Below, piece after piece: positions 8,253 to 16,512 of a stretch of DNA of 64,000 nt. The notes under the pieces were generated by a model, which searched no databases, was not told the origin of the DNA, and saw only the letters and a list, made by a program, of their open reading frames with translations. Source of the DNA: Meiothermus sp. CFH 77666. Its GTDB lineage: Bacteria; Deinococcota; Deinococci; Deinococcales; Thermaceae. The translations under genes and the position numbers were made by a program. Within the stretch, counting starts at the first letter, position 1. Each line of letters begins with the position of its first letter. The stretch covers positions 41,869-105,868 of the forward strand of contig NZ_JAGDFV010000008.1 of NCBI RefSeq assembly GCF_017497985.1, written 5' to 3'.

Positions 8253-8684
8253 CTAGGCCTTGGGGGTCTCGCCCTGCCGGTTGATTTGCGACTCGCTAAC
8301 CCCGGCTACCCTGAGCACGTCCTCGGCAATCAGAATGGGGGCATTGGCTCGAATGGCCAGGGCCATGCCGTCGGAGGGTCGGCAGTCAATTTCGTATTCC
8401 AGGCCGCGCTGCTCCAGCACCAGCCGCCCGTAAAAAGTGCCGTCCTTTAGCTCAACAATCTCCAGCCGCAGCACCTTGACACCGAGCAGCTCGAGGGTGT
8501 TGTAGAAAAGGTCAGGCCCCAGGGGTCTGGGTGGTTTTTCGCCGGAGAGGTGAATCATGATGTTTTGCGTTTCCAGGGCGCCGATGACTACCGGTAAAAA
8601 CAGATTATTTTCGGCCTTGAGCATCACGATCAAGTTGCCGTTGCCGGGGTCTACCCCCATGCCTTCGATGCGAGCAGGCACCAT
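8253..8684 (-). CDS. DUF151 / bifunctional-nuclease-family protein
   Basis: 143 residues from ATG 8684. A TTG six bases upstream is the longer alternative but would abut the TATACT -10 box directly. The protein matches DUF151: VVIGALETQNI near the N-terminus and DCRPSDGMALAIRANAPI in the centre (the conserved RPSDA-like stretch). A plant member of the family has RNase and DNase activity; the bacterial function is not established. First gene of a probable two-gene unit with the phosphoesterase. Confidence 0.88.
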   Translation of the reverse strand: MVPARIEGMGVDPGNGNLIVMLKAENNLFLPVVIGALETQNIMIHLSGEKPPRPLGPDLFYNTLELLGVKVLRLEIVELKDGTFYGRLVLEQRGLEYEIDCRPSDGMALAIRANAPILIAEDVLRVAGVSESQINRQGETPKA

Positions 8685-8690
8685 ATCCAA

Positions 8691-8696
8691 AGTATA
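8691..8696 (-). promoter_or_regulatory. -10 element of leaderless DUF151 gene
   Basis: TATACT on the minus strand, 6 nt before ATG 8684. Confidence 0.55.
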
Positions 8697-8738
8697 CGAG
8701 CCCAGGCTGAGGTCGGTCTGAAAGTTCCCGTGTCCGCC

Positions 8739-8893
8739 AGGCTGTTATTGTTTTCCTCTTTCCCTCTCCCCTTGCGGGAGAGAGTGGCACAGCGCCGGCT
8801 AGTTTGGTGCCCCTCTGGCCAAATAAAGCAATTCTGGCGGTAACTGCTGTCGCCGGGTGAGGGGTTGAAACGACGCAAATGATAAGAGCCTGC
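8739..8893 (+). repeat. Dispersed ~155-bp intergenic element, copy 1
   Basis: Closely similar in the same orientation to 46939-47098. Shared blocks include CCCCTTGCGGGAGAG, CAGCGCCGGCT, TTCTGGCGGTAAC, TGTCGCCGGGTGAGGGG and AAGAGCCTG. It contains small palindromes (CTCTCCC...GGGAGAG). It occupies nearly the whole gap between two divergent genes. Confidence 0.85.
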
Positions 8894-8918
8894 CCTGTCC
8901 GCAGCGCGAGGAACCCGA

Positions 8919-8924
8919 TAAACT
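8919..8924 (+). promoter_or_regulatory. -10 element of leaderless phosphoribosyltransferase gene
   Basis: TAAACT, 7 nt before GTG 8932. Confidence 0.55.
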
Positions 8925-8931
8925 AGGGGGC

Positions 8932-9468
8932 GTGAAAACACATCCTGTCAACATTGCCGGCGTTCATCGGGAACTACCGGTGGTTCAGGTGGGCCCGGAG
9001 GTCTCGGTGGCCCTCTTCAACATGCTGGGCGATACCGAGGTGGTCGAGGCGGCGGCGGCGGCTCTGGCCCAGCGGATGCCTGCCGATATAGACACCCTGG
9101 TTACGCCGGAAGTCAAGGCGGTGCCGCTGGCCCATGCGCTCTCGCGCCTGACCGGCAAGCCCTATGTGGTGGCCCGCAAGACCGAGAAGCCCTACATGAT
9201 CAATCCCGTCTCCCGCACGGTCATCTCCATCACTACCGGCAAGCCTCAGCTACTGGTGCTGGACGGTACCGATGTGCCGCTGCTCAAGGGTAAGAAGGTT
9301 GCCATTGTGGACGACGTGGTATCTACAGGCAGTACCCTGAAGGGCCTTTCCGACCTCATCACCGACGTGGGGGGGGTAGTGGGCGCGGTGATGGCCGTGT
9401 TTACCGAGGGTTCCCCCCGCGAGGATGTGATTGCGCTGGGGCACTTACCGTTATTCAAGCCTGATTAA
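8932..9468 (+). CDS. Adenine phosphoribosyltransferase-like protein, copy 1
   Basis: 178 residues from GTG 8932, with TAAACT 7 nt upstream. The PRPP-binding loop [14 protein letters not shown] (residues ~121-134) is intact, with both acidic residues and the TGx[15 protein letters not shown] and [10 protein letters not shown] resemble the base-binding region of Apt/Xpt-type enzymes. The family transfers phosphoribosyl from PRPP to a purine. Which base is used, or whether it is a regulator like PurR, cannot be decided. A paralogue follows 181 bases downstream. Confidence 0.85.
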   Translation: MKTHPVNIAGVHRELPVVQVGPEVSVALFNMLGDTEVVEAAAAALAQRMPADIDTLVTPEVKAVPLAHALSRLTGKPYVVARKTEKPYMINPVSRTVISITTGKPQLLVLDGTDVPLLKGKKVAIVDDVVSTGSTLKGLSDLITDVGGVVGAVMAVFTEGSPREDVIALGHLPLFKPD

Positions 9469-9571
9469 ATCTTTGATCCAAAGGCAGATACGGCGAAAAG
9501 TACTTACCCTTGAGCAAAACACTTGTTCGGAGGGATGAACGTTCCTGGAAACGTGATGAACCCAGATAACC

Positions 9572-9599
9572 TTTGCATACAACCATTCACACGTATACT
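9572..9599 (+). promoter_or_regulatory. Promoter of second phosphoribosyltransferase gene
   Basis: TTTGCA, 16-bp spacer, TATACT. A transcript start near 9606 would give a ~44-nt leader containing AAGGAG before ATG 9650. Confidence 0.5.
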
Positions 9600-9649
9600 C
9601 ATGGTGTTCAAATAAGCTATGGCCTTGGTGTAGCAAGGAGCGCAAAGTT

Positions 9650-10186
9650 ATGGAAACCTATCCCATCACGATTGGAAAAATTACCCGTCATGTGCCGGTG
9701 GTCGAGACCCTCCCTGGGGTGCATATCCCTCTGGTAGAAATTATGGGCGATGTGGAGCTGGTGCAGGCGGCGGCGGAGGCCCTGGTCAAGCACCTGCCGC
9801 CCGAGACCGATACCCTGCTGACCCTCGAGACCTCCCCTATTGTGCTGGCCCACGCCATGAGCGCCATTTCCGGCAAACCCTACGTGGTGGTGCGCCGCAA
9901 ACGCCGCCCCTACATGCAAGACCCCATCATCCAGGAAGTGGAGTCGCTGACGCTGGGCGTGAGCGAGACCCTCTGGCTCGATAGTCGCATGGCCGAGAAA
10001 CTTCTGGGCCAGAATGTGGCCCTGGTGTTTGACGTGGTCTCGTCCGGGGGCACCATGATGGCCCTGGAAAAAGTCGCCAAGAAAGCGGGGGCCAACGTGG
10101 TGGCTCGCCTGGCGGCCTTCCACCAGGGCAGCAGCAAACTACCCATCACCTTCCTTTCGGAAATCCCCATCTTGCAGACGGCTTGA
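9650..10186 (+). CDS. Phosphoribosyltransferase paralogue, copy 2, with altered PRPP loop
   Basis: 178 residues, the same length as copy 1 and alignable throughout (PITIGKITRHVPVVE vs [29 protein letters not shown] vs [14 protein letters not shown]). The PRPP loop reads VALVFDVVSSGGTM: the first of the two conserved Asp is Phe and TGST is SGGT. That could lower or abolish catalysis. Unlike copy 1 it has a normal ribosome site (AAGGAG, 9 nt before ATG) and its own promoter. A tandem duplication with divergence of the second copy is the simplest reading. It ends 12 nt from the convergent esterase. Confidence 0.83.
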   Translation: METYPITIGKITRHVPVVETLPGVHIPLVEIMGDVELVQAAAEALVKHLPPETDTLLTLETSPIVLAHAMSAISGKPYVVVRRKRRPYMQDPIIQEVESLTLGVSETLWLDSRMAEKLLGQNVALVFDVVSSGGTMMALEKVAKKAGANVVARLAAFHQGSSKLPITFLSEIPILQTA

Positions 10187-10198
10187 AAAAGCCAGGGG

Positions 10199-10846
10199 TC
10201 ATCTCCGCCGCTGGGCAAATAGCCAGCGAATGAAGTCGGGTTCCCTGTAAACCCGGTTCCAGACGTCGTGTTTTTCGCTGGGGTACTCGCTGAAGCGGGC
10301 CTGGGTGTTGCCTGCTTTGGCCAGTGCATCGGTCAGGGCGCGGGAAAAGCTTACCGGTACCACCTCGTCGGCGGCCCCGTGAAAGTTCCAGACAGGCACT
10401 TTGGAGAGCCTCTGCCAGACCCAAAAGGGGTCGGCGGCTCCGCAGATGGGCGCCACGGCAGCAAAGCGGTCGGGGTGCTGGCAGGCCAGGTTCCAGCAGC
10501 CGTAACCGCCCATCGAGAGGCCGGTCAGGTAAACCCGGCAGGGGTTGGTTTTGTGCTGGGCTTCAATCTGGCCCAGTAGCTGGTAGGCCCGGTTCAGCGG
10601 CTCACCCCGCCACTGCTCCTCTTTGGGGCATTGCGGCATCAGCACCACCGCTGGCCAGCCTTCGGGGTTTTCCTGTATAGCCGGGCCCAGGCCTACTGTG
10701 GCCTGCTTTTTGCCATCCTGACCGCGTTCGCCGGAGCCATGCAAAAACAATATCAGCGGCCAACCGCCTCTGGGGGGTTTGCCGGGGGGGAGATAGAGGG
10801 CATACGGCAGGAGGGCGCGGGCTTTGTGGTAGCTGAAGAGCGACAT
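10199..10846 (-). CDS. Alpha/beta-hydrolase, phospholipase/carboxylesterase or poly-ester depolymerase-like
   Basis: 215 residues. LFLHGSGERG (oxyanion region, ~29-38), GLSMGGYG with the nucleophilic Ser (~110-117), WNFHGAADEVVP with the catalytic Asp, and SEKHDVWN with the catalytic His give a complete triad. The layout resembles predicted peptidase/esterase proteins related to PHB depolymerase and feruloyl esterase. No signal peptide, so cytoplasmic. It begins 6 nt after the methylmalonyl-CoA mutase stop and is almost certainly in the same operon; a thioesterase-like role in acyl-CoA turnover is a guess. Confidence 0.82.
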   Translation of the reverse strand: MSLFSYHKARALLPYALYLPPGKPPRGGWPLILFLHGSGERGQDGKKQATVGLGPAIQENPEGWPAVVLMPQCPKEEQWRGEPLNRAYQLLGQIEAQHKTNPCRVYLTGLSMGGYGCWNLACQHPDRFAAVAPICGAADPFWVWQRLSKVPVWNFHGAADEVVPVSFSRALTDALAKAGNTQARFSEYPSEKHDVWNRVYREPDFIRWLFAQRRR

Positions 10847-10852
10847 GCCCTG

Positions 10853-12508
10853 TTATACCAGCACCGGCTCCTCGTAGACCCCGTACACCGCCCTGAGCTC
10901 ATCCATCATCTCGCCCAGGGTGCAGTAGGCCAGCGCGCACTCCACAAAGTAGGGCATGGTGTTGCGGCCCTCTTTGGCGGCTTGCCGCAAACCTTCCAGG
11001 GCCATCTGCACCGCGATGGGGTCGCGCTCGCGCCGTACTCGAGCCAGACGCTCGGCCTGGACGCGCTCCACCTCGGGGTCAATGAGCTGGATGGGCACCT
11101 GAAGCCCTTCGTCCTGGAAGGCGTTGACCCCCACAATAATGCGTTCACCGCGCTCCACCTCCTGCTGGAAGCGGTAGGAGGCGTCGGCAATCTCGCGCAG
11201 GAAGTACCCCTCGTCAATGGCCCGCACCACCCCGCCCATCCGGCGGATGTCCGAGATAATCTGCATGGCCTGGGTTTCCATCTGATCGGTCAGCCACTCC
11301 ACGTAGTAGCTGCCCGCCAGGGGGTCGGCGGTATGGGTTACGCCCGACTCGTAGGCGATAATCTGCTGCGTACGCAGGGCAATCTTGGCGCTCTCTTCGG
11401 TAGGCAGGGCCAGGGCCTCGTCGTAGGCGTCGGTGTGCAGGCTGTTGGTGCCGCCCAGCACCGCAGCCAGGGCCTGGATGGCCACCCGCGCAATGTTGAT
11501 GAGCGGCTGCTGCGCGGTGAGCGAAACCCCAGCCGTCTGGGCGTGGGTGCGCAGCATCCAGCTCAGCTCCTTCTTGGCCCCGTAGCGGTGCCGCATCTCC
11601 TTGGCCCAGATGCGCCGGGCCGCGCGAAACTTGGCGATTTCCTCAAAGAAGTCGTTGTGGGCGTTGAAGAAGAAGGAGATGCGGGGGGCAAACTCGTCAA
11701 TGTCCAGGCCGCGCTTAAGGGCCCACTCCACGTACTCGAAGCCGTCGGCCAGGGTAAAGGCCAGCTCCTGTACGGCAGTGGAGCCCGCCTCGCGGATGTG
11801 GTAGCCCGAGACCGAGATGAAGTTCCACTTGGGTACGTGCCTGGGCCCCCATTCGAAGGTATCTATAACCAGCTTGACCGAAGGCTCGGGAGGAAAGATG
11901 AACTCCTTCTGGGCGATAAACTCCTTCAGGATGTCGTTCTGGATGGTGCCGCCCAGCTTGTTCCAGTCGTAGCCCTTTTTCCTGGCGGCGGCCAGGTACA
12001 TGGCCCAGATGGCGTTGGCGGGCGAGTTGATGGTCATGGAGGTGGTGACCTCTTCCAGGTTGATGCCTTCGAAGAGGATCTCCATGTCGGCCAGGCTGCT
12101 CACCGCCACCCCGCACTTGCCCACCTCGCCCTTGGAGAGCGGATGGTCGGAGTCGTAGCCCATCAGGGTAGGTAGGTCGAAGGCGGTGGAGAGCCCACTC
12201 TGCCCGGCAGCCAGGAGCTTTTTGAAGCGCTCGTTGGTCTGCTCGGCGGTGCCGAAGCCTGCAAACATCCGCATGGTCCAGAGCCGGCTGCGGTACATGG
12301 AGCCGTACACCCCGCGGGTGTAGGGGTACTCGCCGGGGTGGCCCAGTTTTTCCTCGTAGTTGAAGTCCTTCAGGTCTTCGGGGGTGTAGAGTGGCTCGGG
12401 GGCAATGTCCGAGAGGGTCTTGTGGGCGACCTTGCGCTCGGGCATCTTGGCCAGCGATTTCTGGTAGGTTTCGCGCATCCAGGCGTGCTTGGGTCTGGGC
12501 TGTGCCAT
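10853..12508 (-). CDS. mcmA: Methylmalonyl-CoA mutase, large (catalytic) subunit
   Basis: 551 residues, corresponding to the TIM-barrel catalytic part only; the cobalamin-binding domain must be a separate subunit, not in this window. Conserved blocks: [58 protein letters not shown] and [17 protein letters not shown]. The Tyr in GSMYRSR fits the substrate-stacking Tyr of true methylmalonyl-CoA mutases, though isobutyryl-type mutases are related. It interconverts (R)-methylmalonyl-CoA and succinyl-CoA in propionate and branched-chain amino-acid breakdown. A perfect TATAAT lies 6 nt before the ATG, so translation is probably leaderless. Confidence 0.95.
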   Translation of the reverse strand: MAQPRPKHAWMRETYQKSLAKMPERKVAHKTLSDIAPEPLYTPEDLKDFNYEEKLGHPGEYPYTRGVYGSMYRSRLWTMRMFAGFGTAEQTNERFKKLLAAGQSGLSTAFDLPTLMGYDSDHPLSKGEVGKCGVAVSSLADMEILFEGINLEEVTTSMTINSPANAIWAMYLAAARKKGYDWNKLGGTIQNDILKEFIAQKEFIFPPEPSVKLVIDTFEWGPRHVPKWNFISVSGYHIREAGSTAVQELAFTLADGFEYVEWALKRGLDIDEFAPRISFFFNAHNDFFEEIAKFRAARRIWAKEMRHRYGAKKELSWMLRTHAQTAGVSLTAQQPLINIARVAIQALAAVLGGTNSLHTDAYDEALALPTEESAKIALRTQQIIAYESGVTHTADPLAGSYYVEWLTDQMETQAMQIISDIRRMGGVVRAIDEGYFLREIADASYRFQQEVERGERIIVGVNAFQDEGLQVPIQLIDPEVERVQAERLARVRRERDPIAVQMALEGLRQAAKEGRNTMPYFVECALAYCTLGEMMDELRAVYGVYEEPVLV

Positions 12509-12514
12509 AGGGGG

Positions 12515-12520
12515 ATTATA
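12515..12520 (-). promoter_or_regulatory. -10 element of leaderless mcmA
   Basis: TATAAT (perfect consensus) on the minus strand, 6 nt before the ATG at 12508. Confidence 0.65.
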
Positions 12521-12567
12521 TAACGTCTTTGGTGCACGAGAGTGTTATTCCGTTAGATTTATCCTGA

Positions 12568-14061
12568 TCAGGGTCTCATGAGGCTGAGCTCGGCGCCGGG
12601 GTAGAAGTGCTGCAGAATTTGGGTATAGCTGCGCCCCAGCTTACCCAGCCCATGAGCCCCGTACTGGCTCATCCCCACGCCGTGCCCAAAGCCCCCACCC
12701 CAGAAGGTGTAGTGAAGCAGATTGCCCTGGGCATCGCGTTCTTCCTGCAGGGCAAAGGCCGCGCTGGGGAGGGTGGGGAAATTCAGGCGGGGCCCGCCCT
12801 GCCAGCGCTCGAGCACCACGTCGCCTCCGCCTGTAAAAGCCCTGTCGGGGCGGAGCAGGTTGCGGATGTGCGACTCGCGCCGCACCACAAAGCGCCCGGT
12901 GGAGGTCTCTAGTTCCAACTCGGTCGCGTAGCCGCCAGAGGTGCGCTTGAGCACACGGATTTGCCGCAGGGTTCCCAGGGCAAACCCCGGCGCATCGGGG
13001 GAGAGGGGGCCTTCGGGGGTCTCTACAAACAGAGGGGCGGCACGGGCCCTTTCGGGCAGGGTGCGGCTCAGCAGGGCTTCCAACTCCTCGCGGCTCAGGC
13101 GCAGTTTCCAGCGCCAGAAGGGCGAGTTGGCGTCGAAGAAACCCTCGGGGCTCCAGTTCTGAAAAAAAGCCAGCGCTTCGGCCTCGCTGCGGATCGAGAC
13201 GGTGTGGGGGTTGGTCTGGGTGCGCCCTTGCAGGTAAGGCACTGCAGGCCGCTCCATCCAGACCTCCTCGATACTGGCCGTGGCGCCGGGGCTGGTGGAA
13301 AAGAAAAAGCTCTGGATGGGGGCCCCTTGAAAGGTCAGAATCTGATTACGGGTAGCGTCTACCGCCGCATCGGTGATGGGGTGGGTGCGGGTGTGGTTAT
13401 AGGCTTGCTCGTTTACCGAGTCGTCCACATCGGCCCCAAACTGTTTCCAGAAGGTACTTTGCTGTTGCCGGGCAAAGGCGTAGGTGCGGGCTGCCACCGC
13501 CTGGGCCTTGAGGGCCTCCGGGTGGAAACTGACCGGCATCTCGCTGGGCAGCACCCGCTTGAGGTAGTCCTGGAAATCCACCTGGTTGACCACTAGCAGG
13601 CCGTTGCCCTGGTTTTCCAGCCACAACTCGCCGGGGTAGGGCTCAAGGTTGGGGCGGGGGCTGGAAAGCAGGCGGTACTGCACGGGGAAGCTGGGGTCGG
13701 CGGGTTTGAGTACGGCGATGGCCTCGAGGGCCCACGACTGCCCTTCCGAACTGGCTACCAAATGGCCATTTTGCAGGTTGAAGGAAAGGGGCTTTTCGGC
13801 CAACGCCGTAACCATGGATCGAAGGTTATCGCGGTTGGGGCCGCTCAAAACCTGCACGGGGCCTCCCTGGGGTAGTACCAGCAGACCGGGGAACAGGTAT
13901 TGCGCCTCGAAAGACCCTGCTCCGGGCCGGTAGGAAAGCAACACCCGGATATTCTGACCGCCGGGCGGTGCAGGCGGAGGCGGGTCTTGCTGGAGGGAAG
14001 CCACCAGCAGGCCCACGCCCAGGGTAGATGCCATTGCAAACGCCCACTGCATCCGGGTCAT
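12568..14061 (-). CDS. SpoIID/LytB-domain protein
   Basis: 497 residues with an N-terminal hydrophobic export segment (residues ~7-24) followed by a Pro-rich stretch. The SpoIID domain runs from ~155 to the end: DYLKRVLPSEMP, ALKAQAVAARTYAF and the C-terminal GHGVGMSQYGAHGLG are its hallmarks. SpoIID of Bacillus is a peptidoglycan lytic transglycosylase and LytB an amidase enhancer; in non-sporulating bacteria members are thought to act in wall remodelling. The ATG lies 2 nt after the recO stop, with AAAGGG inside recO as ribosome site, so the two genes are translationally coupled. Confidence 0.88.
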   Translation of the reverse strand: MTRMQWAFAMASTLGVGLLVASLQQDPPPPAPPGGQNIRVLLSYRPGAGSFEAQYLFPGLLVLPQGGPVQVLSGPNRDNLRSMVTALAEKPLSFNLQNGHLVASSEGQSWALEAIAVLKPADPSFPVQYRLLSSPRPNLEPYPGELWLENQGNGLLVVNQVDFQDYLKRVLPSEMPVSFHPEALKAQAVAARTYAFARQQQSTFWKQFGADVDDSVNEQAYNHTRTHPITDAAVDATRNQILTFQGAPIQSFFFSTSPGATASIEEVWMERPAVPYLQGRTQTNPHTVSIRSEAEALAFFQNWSPEGFFDANSPFWRWKLRLSREELEALLSRTLPERARAAPLFVETPEGPLSPDAPGFALGTLRQIRVLKRTSGGYATELELETSTGRFVVRRESHIRNLLRPDRAFTGGGDVVLERWQGGPRLNFPTLPSAAFALQEERDAQGNLLHYTFWGGGFGHGVGMSQYGAHGLGKLGRSYTQILQHFYPGAELSLMRP

Positions 14062-14063
14062 TC

Positions 14064-14762
14064 TTACCCTTTCGCATGAGAAGGGGCCAGGAGCTGGGCC
14101 GAGCCGAGCTCCCCCACGGTATAACGCACGTGGGCCAGCAGTGCTTGCTGCAAGCGTTCCAGTGGAGCGTCTTCTTCCAGCACGGCTATAGCCTCACTTC
14201 CAGGTAGCTGTAAAATGGCGGCCAGGGCCTCCATTCCGTCCAACCCCAGATACACCCCGCCGCGCTCCACCCGGTCGCCATCCAGCAAACAAAGCCCCTC
14301 GCCGCTCAGGTTGGGGGCCAGACCGGCGGCTTTGAGCACCCGCCAGCCAGCCCAGAGCAGAGCGATGCGGGGGCTTGGGTGCTTGGCAATCCCCTTCAGG
14401 CCGGAGGTGAGCAGGGGCCAGATTTTCCCGGCTACCTCTGGCGAAGCGATGCGGTAGGCCAGCTCGGCCAGGTAGCTGGCGTAGGGAAAGCGCCCGGGGG
14501 CCTCCAGGCCCTCGAGCCGCCCCACCAGTTCCACCTGGGTAAGGGTGGGCAGGTCGCTGCCGGGCTTCTGGTAGACCTGGTATTTGAGGTGATGGAAGAG
14601 TGAAAGCCTGCCGCTGCGCCCGGTGGGCCGCAGGGCTTTGCGAGCAATGGCCTGGGCAGCCCCTTCTGGCCCCACAAAGGAGAGAATCACATCGCCTGCC
14701 GGGAGCGGTTTGCGCCCCACCACCAGTCCTTCGCTAAGCCGGTAGCGTTCCACCACCCCCAT
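14064..14762 (-). CDS. recO: DNA repair protein RecO
   Basis: 232 residues, matching RecO in size and layout: an OB-fold first ~80 residues (YRLSEGLVVGRK...ILSFVGPEG) and a helical part with SYLAELAYRIA. RecO binds single-stranded DNA and, with RecR, loads RecA. The four-cysteine zinc site known from some RecO proteins is absent, only one Cys being present. No -10 or ribosome site stands out at the ATG. First gene of a two-gene unit with the SpoIID-like protein. Confidence 0.85.
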   Translation of the reverse strand: MGVVERYRLSEGLVVGRKPLPAGDVILSFVGPEGAAQAIARKALRPTGRSGRLSLFHHLKYQVYQKPGSDLPTLTQVELVGRLEGLEAPGRFPYASYLAELAYRIASPEVAGKIWPLLTSGLKGIAKHPSPRIALLWAGWRVLKAAGLAPNLSGEGLCLLDGDRVERGGVYLGLDGMEALAAILQLPGSEAIAVLEEDAPLERLQQALLAHVRYTVGELGSAQLLAPSHAKG

Positions 14763-14806
14763 GGTACGGGAGAGGACGGGTATGCAATGGGCCCGTGGGA
14801 AGGATT

Positions 14807-14835
14807 TTGACAGGGTAAACGCCGATGGGTACGGT
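14807..14835 (+). promoter_or_regulatory. Consensus promoter upstream of candidate RNA
   Basis: TTGACA at 14807-14812, exactly 17 bp, then TACGGT at 14830-14835. Transcription would start near 14842 on the plus strand, in a 353-base region without genes. Confidence 0.6.
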
Positions 14836-14853
14836 CACTGACTACAGCTTGTT

Positions 14854-14877
14854 ACCTCGTTCAGTACGAGGTTTTTG
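14854..14877 (+). terminator. Hairpin followed by a T-run inside the candidate RNA
   Basis: Arms ACCTCGT/ACGAGGT with loop TCAGT, then TTTT. If it terminates, the transcript from 14842 would be only ~35 nt, suggesting attenuation. Confidence 0.4.
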
Positions 14878-15006
14878 CTAGTGGCTGTTGTCTGAAAGCC
14901 TCATGGTGAGGGCCAAAATTCCCCGTAAACTTGCCCATCGCTGTTTTTGCCGCTGGGAGCAGCGGTAAAAAACTAGCTCTACAAGGAATATTACCCCCAA
15001 GGGACT

Positions 15007-15036
15007 GCGGTTTTCTTTCTGAAAACCGCTTTATTT
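15007..15036 (+). terminator. Strong hairpin with trailing T-rich tract
   Basis: GCGGTTTTC/GAAAACCGC, nine perfect pairs around TTTCT, followed by TTTATTT. Likely 3' end of whatever starts at 14842. Confidence 0.55.
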
Positions 15037-15102
15037 GGATTGAAGATCTACGGCTTGAGATGGATTCCTCCAAAAGAGGGATTTGCTTAGAGGTCGTTGT
15101 GC

Positions 15103-15108
15103 TATCCT
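15103..15108 (+). promoter_or_regulatory. -10 element of leaderless 15116 gene
   Basis: TATCCT, 7 nt before ATG 15116. Confidence 0.5.
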
Positions 15109-15115
15109 GAATTTT

Positions 15116-15352
15116 ATGAACGACCGTTCGCTGCAGGACATCCTCGAGTGGGTGGTGTTGGGTCTTTTGATTGCCGTGGCGGTGCTGGTGGTGCTGTGGG
15201 TGGGGGGCTGGCTCTTTACCTTCCTGGGCGCCATCCTCAAAGGACTGGCCGGTTTTGTGTGGGCGCTCTTGCGGGTGCTGGTTCCGGTGCTGATTGTAGC
15301 GGCAGTGGTCTACTTTGTTCTGCGCTTTGTACAGAAACCCAAGACGGCTTGA
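15116..15352 (+). CDS. Small two-helix membrane protein
   Basis: 78 residues with two long hydrophobic segments (~residues 10-35 and ~40-70) joined by a short loop, ending in RFVQKPKTA. No family recognised. ATG 15116 is chosen over an upstream alternative at 15083 because TATCCT sits 7 nt before it. A clear terminator follows 18 nt after the stop, so it is a single-gene transcript. Confidence 0.65.
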   Translation: MNDRSLQDILEWVVLGLLIAVAVLVVLWVGGWLFTFLGAILKGLAGFVWALLRVLVPVLIVAAVVYFVLRFVQKPKTA

Positions 15353-15369
15353 GGCCGGTCTTGGCCGAG

Positions 15370-15395
15370 CCCGCCCAAACCCAGGGCGGGTTTTT
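15370..15395 (+). terminator. Rho-independent terminator
   Basis: CCCGCCC/GGGCGGG with loop AAACCCA and TTTTT directly after. Ends the 78-residue membrane protein transcript. Confidence 0.8.
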
Positions 15396-15414
15396 GTTAT
15401 GCTGGGCCTTGCTC

Positions 15415-16413
15415 ATGAAACCAGGCCCATACAACGCCATCACCGATGTTCCGGGTATCCAGGTAGGCCACTTTACCGACCTCGAGCACCTTACCGGGGT
15501 CACCGTCATCCTTCCCGAGAAGGGCGCGGTGGCCGGGGTGGATGTGCGCGGTAGCGCGCCCGGTACCCGCGAAACCGACTTGCTGAACCCGGTTAACCTG
15601 GTCGAGAAAGTGCAGGCCGTGGTACTTGCAGGGGGGAGCGCCTATGGCCTCGAGGCCGCTACCGGGGTGATGCGCTGGCTCGAGGAGCGCCGCCAGGGCT
15701 ACCCTGTCGGCAACGAGACCACCCAGGCGATTGTGCCCATCGTGCCTGCTGCCGTTATTTTCGACCTGCTGGTCGGTAGTGCCCTCGTGCGCCCCAGCGC
15801 CGAGTACGGCTACCGGGCAGCCCAGAACCTTCGGGGCGGGCTGGTGGAGCAGGGCGTGGTGGGGGTAGGCACCGGGGCCCGCAATGGGGGGCTCAAGGGA
15901 GGGGTGGGTACGGCCAGCCTGGCCATGCCGGGTGGGGTGATGGTGGGGGCCCTTGTGGCGGCCAACGCCCACGGGCGGGCCCATGACCCGGTTACGGGGG
16001 AAATTTATGCGCGGTTCCTGGAACAAAATGGCGAGTTCAAGCTAAAGCATCCCCCCAAACCCCTGTCAGCGCCCGACTATACCGACCTCTTCGCTAATCC
16101 GTTCTCCACCAGCAACACCGTGATTGGATGTGTGGCCACCAACGCCAGGCTGACCAAGGCCCAGGCCCAGAAAATCGCTCAGATGGCCCACGATGGCATT
16201 GCCAGGGCGGTCTTTCCGGCCCACACCATGTTTGATGGCGATGTGATTTTCTGCCTGGCCACGGGCGAGGTGGAAATTGAGGGCCCTGCCGAGCTCAGTC
16301 GCATCGGGGCGGTGGCCGCCGACGTATTTGCCAGGGCCCTGGTGCACGGGGTGCTGCACGCCTATTCGGTGGGGGGGTTGCGGGCCTACCGCGAGCTGTA
16401 TGAGGAGGGATAA
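15415..16413 (+). CDS. P1-family (S58) peptidase, DmpA/aminopeptidase-like
   Basis: 332 residues. ITDVPGIQVGHFTD at the start, LAGGSAYGLEAATGVMRWLEE, GTGARNGGLKGG and the C-terminal NTVIGCVATNARLTK are signature blocks of the DmpA/P1 family. These enzymes self-cleave before a Ser or Thr, which becomes the nucleophile, and act on N-terminal D- or L-residues or beta-peptides; here the T in CVATNA is the probable site. ATG 15415 is chosen where homology starts. It lies 20 nt after a terminator with little room for a leader, so transcription probably starts at or just before the T-run (TATGCT at 15398). Confidence 0.88.
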   Translation: MKPGPYNAITDVPGIQVGHFTDLEHLTGVTVILPEKGAVAGVDVRGSAPGTRETDLLNPVNLVEKVQAVVLAGGSAYGLEAATGVMRWLEERRQGYPVGNETTQAIVPIVPAAVIFDLLVGSALVRPSAEYGYRAAQNLRGGLVEQGVVGVGTGARNGGLKGGVGTASLAMPGGVMVGALVAANAHGRAHDPVTGEIYARFLEQNGEFKLKHPPKPLSAPDYTDLFANPFSTSNTVIGCVATNARLTKAQAQKIAQMAHDGIARAVFPAHTMFDGDVIFCLATGEVEIEGPAELSRIGAVAADVFARALVHGVLHAYSVGGLRAYRELYEEG

Positions 16414-16433
16414 AAGCCCAAGGCTGAAGGCAC
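16412..16433. repeat. Heptanucleotide array 6 (short)
   Basis: Units AAAAGCC, CAAGGCT, GAAGGCA directly after the peptidase stop codon. Confidence 0.55.
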
Positions 16434-16512
16434 CTCGCTAGCATTTCAACTAACTTGATAACCCTGTTGCGCCTTGAACCGCTGCCAACCCGAATCGAAA
16501 GGATCTGTTGCC

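Larger units (their letters stand above)
14840..15036 (+). ncRNA. Candidate structured RNA or leader
   Basis: Downstream of the TTGACA/TACGGT promoter the sequence can fold repeatedly. GACTACAGC (14840-14848) pairs with GCTGTTGTC (14884-14892) around an inner hairpin with arms ACCTCGT/ACGAGGT (14854-14872). Further hairpins are CCTCA/TGAGG (~14899), CCGCT/AGCGG (~14951) and a strong terminator-like stem at 15007-15029. I see no tRNA, tmRNA, RNase P, SRP RNA or known riboswitch signature. It could be a small RNA or an attenuated leader of the gene at 15116, although that gene has its own -10 box. Confidence 0.4.

Noticed and set aside
8651-8941. Open frames inside the ~155-bp repeats at 8.7 and 46.9 kb
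   Set aside because: They follow the repeat rather than any gene, differ in frame between the copies and have no recognisable protein features.
14949-14980. A preQ1-I-like tail (hairpin then AAAAAACTA)
   Set aside because: The loop lacks the pairing needed for the pseudoknot, and no queuosine gene is downstream.
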